The notes: a model not told the origin generated them from the letters alone. A stretch of 64,000 bases of DNA from Candidatus Nanopelagicales bacterium (GCA_017848795.1 JAFIHG010000050.1:62001-126000), one strand, 5' to 3'; numbered from the stretch's first letter, positions 1 to 7,412 are shown. Program-made: numbers and translations.

Positions 1-1
1 G

Positions 2-490
2 TTGACGGCGTTCACGGACGTGGTGGAGGTCGCCGTGGGGCACGTGGCGGCGCAGACACGCACGCCGCAGCACTACCTCATCGGCAAGATGGCGAACCTG
101 TCCGGGGACGCGCTGAAGGCTGCGGAGACCGGACTGGTGAAGAAGGCCGACGAGGCGACATTGCACTTCACCGCGCCGGTGCGTGAGCTGTTCCGGCTGA
201 TGGCGATGGTGCGCGGTGACCGGGGCGCGGCTGACGCGGCGCGCATGGGGACGGTGCAGTGGAAGGACCGCGAATCGCGTTCGGAAGCGCAGCTCGTGGA
301 CGCCCTGTCCAAGCTCGGCCAGTTGGGTGTGCCGCTGCGGTTCCTGCTGGAGCGGTACGGACTCTCGGATGCCGAGGTCGAGCGGGTTATGCGGATGCGC
401 GAGGACGAGGCGTTGGCGGACCCGGCGCTCAAGCTCGCGTCGTCGCTGATCTCGCCGGAGTCGCCGAATGCTGCCCCGAGCGGCGACTGA
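2..490 (+). CDS. Phage portal protein, SPP1 Gp6-like (5' truncated by window edge)
   Basis: This is the C-terminal part of the portal, the dodecameric ring at the capsid vertex through which DNA is packaged and ejected. The reading frame is open from the first bases, so the true start lies left of the window. The visible 162 residues carry the segment QTRTPQHYLIGKMANLSGDA, typical of the clip/stem region of Gp6-family portals in actinophages. A charged helical C-terminus with 'RMREDEA' follows. The gene overlaps the next gene by 23 bases, as is usual for portal-MuF pairs. The family call rests on motif recognition and on position directly before a MuF-like protein, scaffold and capsid gene. 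The initial part cannot be judged. Confidence 0.85.
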   Translation: MTAFTDVVEVAVGHVAAQTRTPQHYLIGKMANLSGDALKAAETGLVKKADEATLHFTAPVRELFRLMAMVRGDRGAADAARMGTVQWKDRESRSEAQLVDALSKLGQLGVPLRFLLERYGLSDAEVERVMRMREDEALADPALKLASSLISPESPNAAPSGD

Positions 491-2390
491 GCACTACCGC
501 CGCCAGCAGGTCCTCACGGCTGCCGTGCTGCGTGGCACCCGTCGCACGTGGGCGGCGATGGGCCGCGGCGACTGGGATGCCGCCTGGCGACGTGTCGGTC
601 CGCGCCTGACGGTCCTCGTGGCCGCCGGGCAGCTCCGGTCGGCCGTCGAATCTGCGTCGTACGTGCCCGATGTGGCGGCCGAGGTCGGAATCGACCCGGA
701 GTCGGTGGCACGGGTGCGTCCGTCCGGGTTCGCCGGGGTCGCGTCGGACGGCCGCCCGCTAGATTCGCTGCTCTACCAGTCGGTGACGACGGCGCGCACG
801 TCCGGGCTGGACGCGGCCGGTTCGCTGGCCGCCGGTGAGCGGTTCCTCGAGATGGCCGTGCAGACGCAACTCGCGGACGCCGGTCGGGCCGCGGAGTCGG
901 TGGCGATGACAGCGACCCCGGCGGTGACCGGGTACGTGCGGATGCTGAACCCGCCGTCCTGCTCACGGTGCGCTGTGCTCGCGGGCCGCTGGTACCGCTG
1001 GAACTCGGGCTTCCTACGCCATCCGCGCTGCTTCCCGGCTGGCGTGGTGGTGTCAGGCCCTGCGGTCGACGCGGCCACGCGGCGGTGGTACGAGGGCGAA
1101 CTCGTCGTCATCACGACTGCCGGTGGCGAGCAGTTGCCCGCCACCGGAAATCACCCGGTACTGACCGACCGTGGGTGGGTTCCGGCGAACCTGCTCATGG
1201 AAGGCGACAACGTAGTCCGCGGCACCGGTCGTGAGGGCGCTGTCCCCCTCGTGGTTCCACACGAACACCAGGTGCCATCCTGCATCGAGGATCTGTGGCG
1301 TCCGGACCGCATGGTGGCGCTTGGTGAGGTGCCAACCGCCGCCGAGGACTTCCACGGCGACGGGGGGTATGGCAAGGTCGACGTTGTACTTGCCGATCGC
1401 CTTCTGTGGAACGACGCCCATGCCACGAGTGGCGAGCTCGCCGAGCAGGAACAGTTCGCCGGGACTGTCGCAGAGCCCCTTCTGTTCGCGCAGTTGGGCA
1501 CGCCGGACGAGCGAGTCCAAGGGCTGAGTCGTGCCGCGGACGGCGTCATGGGCGGCGGCGGCCTGTTGTCGGCGCTCGTCAGCGGTCATGCGACGAGCGC
1601 GCACCTTGCCAGCGCGGGAGCGGTCTCGCGGCCGGAGGCCCTGTTCGACGAGGCGCTTGCGGATCGCCTCGCGGCTCACGTTGTAGCGGAGGCTGAGCGC
1701 GTACTCGCTCTCGCCGGCGCGGTATGCCGCCGCGATCTCGTCGGCGGGCAGCGTGAGGACCCGCCGCGGTGGGATGCCCCGGCGGGTCCGTTCACGATGG
1801 AGAGTCGTGGCGGATATGCCAGTCGCGGCGAGGATCTGCGCCTGCGCCTGTCCGGACAGGTAGCGCTTGATCGCGTCGTCGATGTTCGCCGGGTCGAGTG
1901 GAGTGGCCACGTCTACAACCTCACGTCAGTTGAGGGCTGGTATAGCGCTAATGGGTTGATTGTATCAAACTGCGATTGCAGGCATATCCCGGCCGCCGAG
2001 GATATGGCCGGGGACCTGACCACCGACCCGTACGCCTACTTCCGCAGCCTATCCAGCAAGGATCAGGCGCGGATCTTCACGGAGGACGGGGCGCAGGCGA
2101 TCCGCGACGGTGCGGACATCTACCAAGTCGTGAACGCCCACCGCACCGCCGCCGGGTTGACGACGCTCGAAGGCGTGCAGCGCCGCACCGGATGGGCTGC
2201 TGAGCGGCTGCACGGCGGACCACTGCCGCGCGGTGCGCGACCGAGCATGCGCCGGCTCTCGCCGGAGGGCATCTACGAGCTCGCGTCCGACCGTGACGAG
2301 GCGCTGCGGCTGCTGCAGCGGCACGGCTACATCACGGGCTACGGCCAGCACCGCGGCGGCGTGATCCGCGGCCAGCAGCGCACCACTTAG
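468..2390 (+). CDS. MuF-like minor head protein interrupted by an intein
   Basis: This is a minor head (capsid morphogenesis) protein of the SPP1 gp7/Mu gpF type, found inside the capsid near the portal. The 640-residue precursor has three parts: N-extein (residues 1-187), intein (188-501) and C-extein (502-640). Joining the exteins gives about 326 residues and rebuilds the family's HPxCxC signature: HPR before the intein and CDCRH after it. The C-extein also has 'GADIYQVVNAHR', common in this family. The intein sits exactly within the conserved Cys motif, as expected for an element that targets conserved sites. The ATG at 468 overlaps the portal gene, which suggests translational coupling. 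Without protein splicing the head protein would be disrupted. Confidence 0.88.
   Translation: MLPRAATEHYRRQQVLTAAVLRGTRRTWAAMGRGDWDAAWRRVGPRLTVLVAAGQLRSAVESASYVPDVAAEVGIDPESVARVRPSGFAGVASDGRPLDSLLYQSVTTARTSGLDAAGSLAAGERFLEMAVQTQLADAGRAAESVAMTATPAVTGYVRMLNPPSCSRCAVLAGRWYRWNSGFLRHPRCFPAGVVVSGPAVDAATRRWYEGELVVITTAGGEQLPATGNHPVLTDRGWVPANLLMEGDNVVRGTGREGAVPLVVPHEHQVPSCIEDLWRPDRMVALGEVPTAAEDFHGDGGYGKVDVVLADRLLWNDAHATSGELAEQEQFAGTVAEPLLFAQLGTPDERVQGLSRAADGVMGGGGLLSALVSGHATSAHLASAGAVSRPEALFDEALADRLAAHVVAEAERVLALAGAVCRRDLVGGQREDPPRWDAPAGPFTMESRGGYASRGEDLRLRLSGQVALDRVVDVRRVEWSGHVYNLTSVEGWYSANGLIVSNCDCRHIPAAEDMAGDLTTDPYAYFRSLSSKDQARIFTEDGAQAIRDGADIYQVVNAHRTAAGLTTLEGVQRRTGWAAERLHGGPLPRGARPSMRRLSPEGIYELASDRDEALRLLQRHGYITGYGQHRGGVIRGQQRTT
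1029..1970 (+). mobile_element. Intein (protein-splicing element) inside the MuF-like gene
   Basis: This is a 314-residue in-frame insertion with the marks of a HINT splicing domain. It starts with Cys1 (codon 1029-1031) in 'CFPAGVVV'. Block B is 'ATGNHPVLTDRGWVPANLL', with the TxxH motif at precursor residues 226-229. The C-terminal block is 'GHVYNLTSVEGWYSANG', ending 'IVSN' just before Cys+1 (codon 1971-1973). The last residue is the expected Asn, but the residue before it is Ser, not the usual His. The middle reads on this strand as Ala/Gly/Asp/Val-rich sequence with no recognisable endonuclease domain. Instead, 858 of its 942 bases are covered by an antisense endonuclease gene. The last 40 bases before Cys+1 are noticeably AT-richer than the flanking phage DNA. 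Confidence 0.92.
1053..1910 (-). CDS. Antisense homing endonuclease, Vsr/EDxHD-like, within the intein
   Basis: A 285-residue ORF lies wholly inside the intein on the opposite strand. Residues 8-47 and 53-92 look like two helix-turn-helix segments (for example 'ILAATGISATTLHRE' and 'LSLRYNVSREAIRKRL'). Residues 149-220 resemble a Vsr/DUF559-type nuclease fold: Glu152 in 'SPGELFLL', Gln169, 'GKYNVDLAI' with Asp178, 'AVEVLGGGWH' with Glu187 and His194, then 'ILDAGWHLVFVW'. The likely start is GTG at 1908-1910, preceded by a GTGAGG Shine-Dalgarno-like sequence (+ strand 1919-1924). In the codons spanning 1380-1439, third-position G/C is 16/20 on this strand against 13/20 on the intein strand, which favours this strand as the protein-coding one there. 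The inferred role is cleavage of intein-free MuF alleles to spread the intein. Activity is unproven. Confidence 0.8.
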   Translation of the reverse strand: MATPLDPANIDDAIKRYLSGQAQAQILAATGISATTLHRERTRRGIPPRRVLTLPADEIAAAYRAGESEYALSLRYNVSREAIRKRLVEQGLRPRDRSRAGKVRARRMTADERRQQAAAAHDAVRGTTQPLDSLVRRAQLREQKGLCDSPGELFLLGELATRGMGVVPQKAIGKYNVDLAIPPVAVEVLGGGWHLTKRHHAVRTPQILDAGWHLVFVWNHEGDSALTTGAADYVVAFHEQVRRNPPTVGQYRVISGGGQLLATGSRDDDEFALVPPPRGRVDRRA

Positions 2391-2440
2391 ACCACCGCGG
2401 CCCGCAAGGGGCAGCGGACCATCCCGCAACGGGAGCAGCA

Positions 2441-3049
2441 ATGCCGGATGACGAGCTGATCGACGACGCGACCGAGACGGACGCGCAGGACGGCAGCGAC
2501 GAGAGCGCCACGGCCGAGGTCGACCCGGCCGCGAAGCTCGAAAGTGACCTGGCCGCACAGCGGAAGGTCAACCGCGACCTCGAACGGAAGTGGAAGGCGT
2601 CACTTCGCGAGCTCGACGAGCTCAAGAAGTCGCAGCCGGCCACCCCGGAGGGCGACCAGCCCGACCCGGACGCGCTGAAGGCCGAAGGCCGCAAGGAGGC
2701 GCTGGCGCAAGCCAACGCGCGCATCCTGCGGGCCGAGATCAAGGCCGCGGCCGGCGGGAAGCTGAACGACCCGAACGACGCGATCCGCCTGCTCGACCTC
2801 GACGAGTTCGAGGTCGGCGACGACGGCGAGGTCGACGGGTCCGCCATCGCTGACGCGATCGCGGACCTCATCAAGTCCAAGCCCTACCTCGCCGTGCAAG
2901 ACGGCAAGAGGTTCCAGGGCGGTGGCGATGGCGGACCCCGCAATGGGCTCAAGAAGTCGCTCGACGAACAGATCGCAGATGCGCAGAAGTCCGGGAACGT
3001 CCTTCTCGCGCTGCATCTGCAGAACCAGAAGCTGACCGCCGGTCAGTGA
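2441..3049 (+). CDS. Phage capsid scaffolding protein
   Basis: This is a 202-residue acidic, charged, mostly helical protein directly before the major capsid gene, the usual position of the scaffold that directs procapsid assembly and is then removed. The N-terminus is rich in Asp/Glu/Ala. Residues about 30-65 ('KLESDLAAQRKVNRDLERKW') form a predicted coiled coil. A Gly-rich hinge 'GGGDGG' precedes a short amphipathic C-terminal tail ('LDEQIADAQKSGNVLLALHL') that probably binds capsid protein. Such C-terminal helices are typical of actinophage scaffolds. There is no cysteine and no catalytic motif, so this is not itself a recognisable protease. A purine-rich GGGAGCAGC precedes the ATG. Confidence 0.85.
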   Translation: MPDDELIDDATETDAQDGSDESATAEVDPAAKLESDLAAQRKVNRDLERKWKASLRELDELKKSQPATPEGDQPDPDALKAEGRKEALAQANARILRAEIKAAAGGKLNDPNDAIRLLDLDEFEVGDDGEVDGSAIADAIADLIKSKPYLAVQDGKRFQGGGDGGPRNGLKKSLDEQIADAQKSGNVLLALHLQNQKLTAGQ

Positions 3050-3112
3050 CCCTGCCTCATTACCGGCCCCCGGTTGAGGCATCCCTCGACACTCTTGAAG
3101 GAGTGATCAACC

Positions 3113-4291
3113 ATGGCCGGAGTGATTTCCGGGCTCGGCACCACCTACGGGCTGCCGAACTACACGGGCCTGCTGTACCAGCTGACCCCGTCCGATTCCC
3201 CGTTCTTCTCCGCGATCGGCGGGCTCGGCGGTGGCGGGCAGACCGACTCGACCGAGTTCGAGTGGTCGACGTTCGACCTGCGCGAGGCCGGCCAGAACGT
3301 CGCGCTCGAAGGCGCCACCGCGCCCACTGCGCAGGAGCGCGTCCGGGGCAACGTGACCAACGTGTGCCAGGTCCACCAGGAGAAGGTCTCCGTCTCCTAC
3401 TCGAAGCTCGCAGCGATCGGGCTGAAGGCTGGCTCGAACAACGCGCAGCCGAACAACGTGGGCAACGAGCTCGACTGGCAGGTCACGCAGATGCTCAAGC
3501 AGATGGTGCGTGACATCGAGTGGTCGTTCATCAACGGCGCATACCAGAAGCCGGCCAACAACAGCACCGCGCGCAAGACCCGCGGGCTGCGCGCTGCGAT
3601 CACGTCGAACAAGTCGACGCTGCTGGCGGCCACGACCGGGCTGTCGGCCGCGACGGACACGATCACGGAGTCGGCCACCCCGGTCGCCGACGGCGACAAG
3701 ATCGTGTTCACCGACGTGGGCGCGTCGACCGCGATCGTGCCCGGCCGCGTCTACTACGTCGTGTCGAAGTCGACCAACGCGTTCAAGGTCGCGGCGACCA
3801 AGGGCGGGTCGGCCATCACCATCGGCACCGCGACGGTCGCGTACCGCAAGCCGACGACCGCGCTCGCGCTCGACCACATCAACGGGATGCTCCAGTCCGC
3901 GTTCGACAACGGCGGCATCTCCGACTCGACCCAGGCCGTGCTGCTGTGCTCCTCGGCGCAGAAGATCGCGCTGTCGGCGGCCTACGCGTCCGCGTACGGC
4001 AAGTACGTGGAGTCCAACCGGACGGTCGGCGGCGTGAACATGTCGACCATCACGACCGATTTCGGCACGCTGAACGCGGTCATCGACCGGTACGTGCCGG
4101 CGGACACGGTCATCGCAGTGTCGCTGGACCAGTGCCGTGCGGTGTTCCTCGAAACCCCTGGCAAGGGGCACTTCTTCGCGGAGCCGCTGGCCAAGACTGG
4201 CGCGAGTGAGGACGTGCAGCTGTACGGCGAGGTCGGTCTCGCGTACGGCAACGAGGCGTCCCACGCGATGGTCGAGGGCCTGAAGGTCTGA
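3113..4291 (+). CDS. Major capsid protein, HK97 fold (SU10/DUF5309-like) with inserted domain
   Basis: This is the shell subunit of the head, 392 residues. The N-terminus has the capsid motif 'DSPFFSAIG', followed by 'FEWSTFDLREAGQNVALEG' and 'NVTNVCQVHQEKVSVSYSKLA'. A 'NELDWQVTQMLKQMVRDIE' helix corresponds to the family's spine helix. The C-terminal part includes 'TDFGTLNAVIDRYVP' and 'GEVGLAYGNEASHAMVEG', also typical of SU10-type (DUF5309) capsids. Residues about 175-247 are unlike the rest: a beta-rich, Ser/Thr/Ala/Val-rich segment with 'VPGRVYYVVSKSTNAFKV', which looks like a small domain inserted into the capsid fold and probably exposed outside. A strong AAGGAG lies 5' of the ATG. The gene follows the scaffold, as expected. 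Confidence 0.9.
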   Translation: MAGVISGLGTTYGLPNYTGLLYQLTPSDSPFFSAIGGLGGGGQTDSTEFEWSTFDLREAGQNVALEGATAPTAQERVRGNVTNVCQVHQEKVSVSYSKLAAIGLKAGSNNAQPNNVGNELDWQVTQMLKQMVRDIEWSFINGAYQKPANNSTARKTRGLRAAITSNKSTLLAATTGLSAATDTITESATPVADGDKIVFTDVGASTAIVPGRVYYVVSKSTNAFKVAATKGGSAITIGTATVAYRKPTTALALDHINGMLQSAFDNGGISDSTQAVLLCSSAQKIALSAAYASAYGKYVESNRTVGGVNMSTITTDFGTLNAVIDRYVPADTVIAVSLDQCRAVFLETPGKGHFFAEPLAKTGASEDVQLYGEVGLAYGNEASHAMVEGLKV

Positions 4292-4322
4292 CCGGGGCGA
4301 CGGCAGCCGAGAAGGGTGGTGG

Positions 4323-4847
4323 GTGAGAGTGCTGTTCACGCAGGATGAACTCGCCACCCTTCTCGGCTCCGACGTGCCCACGGACACCTACAACCTCGTC
4401 CACGGCCTCATCGAAGGCCAGATCGAGGAACTCGTAGGCCCGTTGGGCGCCCACACGTCCACGGTGGTCCTGCCCGTCGAGAATGGCGACACGGTGCGCC
4501 TGCCGTGGCGGGCGGTGTCCGCCGTCTCCGCAGTCACCGTCGACGGTGTGGCCGTCGACTTCATCTGGGACCAGCCGGTCCCGCGGCTGCGACTCTCCCG
4601 CTGCACGTCCGGCCCGGTCACGGTGACGGCCACGTACGGCACGTCGTGGATCTCCGCCGCCACCCGCGCGGTCGCGCTCGCCGCCGCCGCACGCGCCATC
4701 GCGAACCCGCAGGGGGTGCGCTCGGAGTCGATCGATGACTACTCGGTCACCTACGCGGACGGTGCAGAACCGGGCCGCGCAGGTGTGCATCTGACGCAAG
4801 CCGAGGTCGATGCGCTGACCGACTCGACGGCATACGTGACGGGATGA
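4323..4847 (+). CDS. Phage head-tail connector (gp6/gp15-like adaptor)
   Basis: This 174-residue protein follows the capsid gene, where the first adaptor ring that docks under the portal is encoded. The N-terminal helices ('DTYNLVHGLIEGQIEELVG'), a central beta part with 'LPVENGDTVRLPWRAVSAVSA' and a C-terminal helix ('ATRAVALAAAARAIANP') match the adaptor layout of HK97 gp6/SPP1 gp15-type connectors. The GTG at 4323 has a purine-rich GAGAAGGG just upstream; a second GTG lies two codons later. The 3' end overlaps the next gene in an ATGA junction. The family call rests on size, layout and position, not on a catalytic motif. Confidence 0.7.
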   Translation: MRVLFTQDELATLLGSDVPTDTYNLVHGLIEGQIEELVGPLGAHTSTVVLPVENGDTVRLPWRAVSAVSAVTVDGVAVDFIWDQPVPRLRLSRCTSGPVTVTATYGTSWISAATRAVALAAAARAIANPQGVRSESIDDYSVTYADGAEPGRAGVHLTQAEVDALTDSTAYVTG

Positions 4848-5239
4848 CCAGGCCCGCCGTGCTCGCCGCCGGCCGGCGCGCGAAGGCCGCCCGCATGACC
4901 TCCACCTGCAAGGTGGAGAGGATCACCGGCGAGGTGACCGACCCGGACACCGCGGTCGTCACGCTCACCCGTGACGTGGTGCTCGCGCAGGCGTTCTGCT
5001 ACATCCCGCGAGACCCGGTCGATGCGACCGCGCCGCGGGTCGGCGACGTCGGCGTCGCCACCGAGCAGCGCACCGCACTCGAACTGCCGTGGGACACGAC
5101 CGGTATCCGCGGTGGGGACCTGGTGACGATCCTGACGTCCCCGACCCCGGCGGTCGTGGGTCGGGTGTTGCGCGTGGCTGCGGTCGCGGCGGACGAGGAC
5201 GCGACCGCGCTGCGCCTGTCGTGCGAGGAGGTCACGTGA
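4844..5239 (+). CDS. Phage head-tail stopper/joining protein
   Basis: This 131-residue, beta-rich protein is translationally coupled to the gene before it (ATGA overlap at 4844-4847) and to the next gene (GTGA overlap at 5236-5239). It lies between the adaptor and the HK97 gp10-like gene, the place of the stopper that closes the head after packaging. Features include 'TCKVERITGEVTDPDTAVVTL', 'ALELPWDTTGIRGGD' and a closing 'RLSCEEVT'. It resembles DUF6093-type actinophage proteins, but the exact family is not certain from sequence alone. Confidence 0.65.
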   Translation: MTRPAVLAAGRRAKAARMTSTCKVERITGEVTDPDTAVVTLTRDVVLAQAFCYIPRDPVDATAPRVGDVGVATEQRTALELPWDTTGIRGGDLVTILTSPTPAVVGRVLRVAAVAADEDATALRLSCEEVT

Positions 5240-5619
5240 TCCACGTGGACACCTCCGAGCTGGATGCGCTCGCGGCGGACCTCGTCGCGTCCGGGCAGTC
5301 GATCGGGCAGCGGGTGCGCCCGGTGGTGCAGAGGGGCGCGTTGAACGTGAAGAACGACTGGCGGGAGCGGGCGACCCGTTCCGCTGGTGCGCACGGGCGT
5401 CTCTACCCGTTGTCGATCGGGTACGAGTCCCGCGAGGACCCGACGGGCGCCTACGCGGAGATCGGCCCGGACTCGGGACGCCCGCAGGGGCGCATGGGTC
5501 GCGGTTTCGAGTACGGCAGCATCAACCAGCCGGCGCACATGGACTTCCTGGCGGCTGCGGAGGCGGAGTCGCCGCGGTTCGCGAAGGCGCTGGCGGACCT
5601 GCTCGGCGGCATCCTGTGA
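5236..5619 (+). CDS. HK97 gp10-like tail-completion protein
   Basis: This 127-residue protein starts at a GTG that overlaps the stop of the upstream gene; an apparent ORF start further upstream lies inside that gene and is not used. The layout is a short N-terminal helix, 'VKNDWRERATRS', then 'YPLSIGYESR....YAEIGPDSGRPQGRMGRGFEYGS' and a C-terminal helix with 'PRFAKALADLLGG'. The 'GRMGRGFEYGSINQ' loop is characteristic of HK97 gp10/SPP1 gp16.1-like proteins, which join head and tail. It overlaps the next gene by four bases. Confidence 0.75.
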   Translation: MIHVDTSELDALAADLVASGQSIGQRVRPVVQRGALNVKNDWRERATRSAGAHGRLYPLSIGYESREDPTGAYAEIGPDSGRPQGRMGRGFEYGSINQPAHMDFLAAAEAESPRFAKALADLLGGIL

Positions 5620-6026
5620 TCGTCGAGCATCTGGCGGCGGTGCGGTCCCTGCTCGCGGGCCTGACGGTGCATGACGATCTGTTGCCGGAGCCGCAGTCGC
5701 GTGCGAGTTACCCGGCGGTCGTGTTGCGTGCCGCGTTCCGTGACGAGGCCGCGTTGACGGTGATGGGTGCGCATGACTCGGTGACGTTCCGGTTCGCGAC
5801 GACGTGCGCGGGCTTGACGGGTGAGTCGGCGCGGATCTACGCCGGGAAGGTCGCGGACGCGCTGCGGGACGTGCGCCCGTCGGTGGCGGGCCGGGTGTGC
5901 GGCCCGATCCATCTGGCTGCGTCGTCGGGGCAGCCGGCGCCGGACCTTGACGTGCAGGTGGCGGACTCGACGTCGCACCCGGCGTTCCTCACGGACGTGT
6001 GGCAGTTCGCGTCCGACCCTGCCTGA
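5616..6026 (+). CDS. Phage tail terminator protein
   Basis: This 136-residue protein comes just before the major tail protein block, the usual place for the terminator that caps the tail tube and joins it to the head. The alternating strand/helix pattern includes an N-terminal helix 'VEHLAAVRSLLAGL', central 'DSVTFRFATTCAGLT', and helix 'ARIYAGKVADALRDV', consistent with the gpU/gp17-like fold. The GTG start overlaps the stop of the gp10-like gene. No enzyme motif is seen. The role is inferred from order and fold-like pattern. Confidence 0.65.
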   Translation: MIVEHLAAVRSLLAGLTVHDDLLPEPQSRASYPAVVLRAAFRDEAALTVMGAHDSVTFRFATTCAGLTGESARIYAGKVADALRDVRPSVAGRVCGPIHLAASSGQPAPDLDVQVADSTSHPAFLTDVWQFASDPA

Positions 6027-6087
6027 CCCCCCTCTCTCGTCCCGGCCGTGTCGCGGTGCGGGCGTTCGTTCGTTGGAAGGACCGCGC

Positions 6088-6306
6088 ATGTTCGAGCCGC
6101 TGTCGTACGAGATCACCCCCCCGGCCGACTTCTCCCCGATCGAGGTCGCGCCGGCCCCGCTCGACGGCTTCGTGCCGATCGAGGCGCACAACCTGCCGGC
6201 CGTCGAGCCGGACCCCGAACCCGTGGCCCCCGAACCCGCGCCCGTCGAGGTCGCGGACACCCACCCCGACACCGACGCGGCACCGCGCCGGGCAGGAAAG
6301 GACTGA
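6088..6306 (+). CDS. Small Pro/Ala/Glu-rich phage protein
   Basis: This 72-residue ORF between the tail terminator and the major tail protein starts with an ATG preceded by TTGGAAGGA. The sequence is acidic and Pro-rich ('PVAPEPAPVEV') and ends 'RRAGKD'. It has no membrane helix and no family I recognise. Small proline-rich ORFs just before the tail tube gene occur in other actinophages, but their role is unknown. The strong ribosome-binding site, the in-frame fit and the six-base gap to the tail gene make it likely to be translated. Confidence 0.6.
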   Translation: MFEPLSYEITPPADFSPIEVAPAPLDGFVPIEAHNLPAVEPDPEPVAPEPAPVEVADTHPDTDAAPRRAGKD

Positions 6307-6312
6307 GGCCAC

Positions 6313-6819
6313 ATGGCACGCACTGTCGACCTCGGCGTCACGCAGATCTACTGGGTTCCCGGTGACGCCGGACTGACCACCCCGTCGGCGCCGAAGGCGT
6401 CCGAGATCACCGCTGGCAAGAACATCTCACCGTACGTGGTGACCACCACGGATATCGGCCCGGACGCGTCGGACACCGTGGACGAGCGCGCGATCACCGA
6501 CGTGGCGAACGTCGTGGTCCCGACGATCGGGAACTACCACGGCACCCTCGTCCTGTTCCGCGACTTCACTGCGGGCGCGCCGACAGCGAACGACCCGCTG
6601 ACGACCGTCGCCTCCGCGGCCGGCGCCGTGGGGTGGATCGCCCGCCGCGTCGGCCTGCCGAACTCGACCGCTCCCGCGTCCGGGCAGAAGTGGGAGGTCT
6701 ACAAGTTCATGACGGACTCCCCGCAGATCTCCGGCGGCGCTGGTGAGGGCTACCTGAAGGCGACGATCCCGCTGTTGCAGCAGGGGACGTTCTACCTGAA
6801 CACAGACTCGACCACCTGA
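6313..6819 (+). CDS. Major tail protein (tail tube subunit)
   Basis: This 168-residue beta-rich protein precedes the tail assembly chaperones and tape measure. It is the expected tube subunit of a non-contractile tail. Typical features are an N-terminal strand with 'GVTQIYWVPGDA', 'ERAITDVANVVVPTIGNYHGTLVLFRDF', 'GWIARRVGLPNS' and a C-terminal 'KATIPLLQQGTFYLNTDSTT'. The length is short, with no added Ig-like decoration domain. The gene is followed by an 80-base spacer before the chaperone genes, which is common because tail protein is made in large amounts. Confidence 0.82.
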   Translation: MARTVDLGVTQIYWVPGDAGLTTPSAPKASEITAGKNISPYVVTTTDIGPDASDTVDERAITDVANVVVPTIGNYHGTLVLFRDFTAGAPTANDPLTTVASAAGAVGWIARRVGLPNSTAPASGQKWEVYKFMTDSPQISGGAGEGYLKATIPLLQQGTFYLNTDSTT

Positions 6820-6899
6820 CGGCTCCCGGCCGGGGCGTCCGCCACGGGTGCGCCCCGGCCGGGTCTTGTCCACCCGTGGCACAAACCCGTGGAGTAGTC

Positions 6900-7412
6900 A
6901 TGGACCTCGCGACGTTCGACGCATGGATCGACGGCGCCGCACCGATCACGCACCGGGTCACCCTCTACCAGCGCGGCGACCTCATCGCCGAGATCGACGC
7001 GCTCGACGAGCAGATCAAGACCGCCGAGGCGGCCGGTGACACCGAACGCGGGATGAACGACGCCAGCCCGGACACGTTGCGCCTCAAGCGCGCCGAGCTC
7101 GCGCAGTCGTGGGCGGACTCGGCGCTGCACCTGTCGGTGCGCCCGCCGACGGTGAAGCGTGCCGACGAGATGCGTGAGGCCGTCAAGCGTGCGGAGAAGC
7201 TCGACGACGAGCAGGCCGCGATGCATGTGCTCGCAGCGTCCGTCGTCCGCGTCGAGACCGCCGCGGGTGACGCGCTCGACCTGCCGGACGGGATGAGCCT
7301 GGAACGGCTGAACCGGCTCATCGACAAGGTCGGGGAAGCGCAGGCGCAGCGCCTGTCGCGCACCTACTTCGAGGCGTTGACGCAGGTGCCGGACCTGGAC
7401 CCTACGAACTAG
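6900..7412 (+). CDS. Tail assembly chaperone, first frame (G-like)
   Basis: This 170-residue charged helical protein lies between the tail tube and tape measure genes, where the lambda G/GT-type chaperones sit. The ATG at 6900 is chosen because GGAG lies a few bases upstream; upstream in-frame GTGs lack this. The protein ends 'VPDLDPTN'. The following frame (-1 relative to this one) is open across the stop, so a -1 slip near 7397-7403 would make a longer fusion. Its role in tape measure folding is inferred from conserved order. Confidence 0.75.
   Translation: MDLATFDAWIDGAAPITHRVTLYQRGDLIAEIDALDEQIKTAEAAGDTERGMNDASPDTLRLKRAELAQSWADSALHLSVRPPTVKRADEMREAVKRAEKLDDEQAAMHVLAASVVRVETAAGDALDLPDGMSLERLNRLIDKVGEAQAQRLSRTYFEALTQVPDLDPTN
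7397..7403 (+). promoter_or_regulatory. Candidate -1 ribosomal frameshift site
   Basis: The heptamer GGACCCT is read G-GAC-CCT in the first chaperone frame and GGA-CCC in the -1 frame. It lies three codons before the first-frame stop at 7410-7412. The -1 frame is open upstream and downstream and continues 'PYELARCLRDVQWAALILEA'. It is not a perfect XXXYYYZ slip site: only the CCC codon is homopolymeric. The location fits the family rule that G/GT fusions arise just before the G stop codon. Confidence 0.45.
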
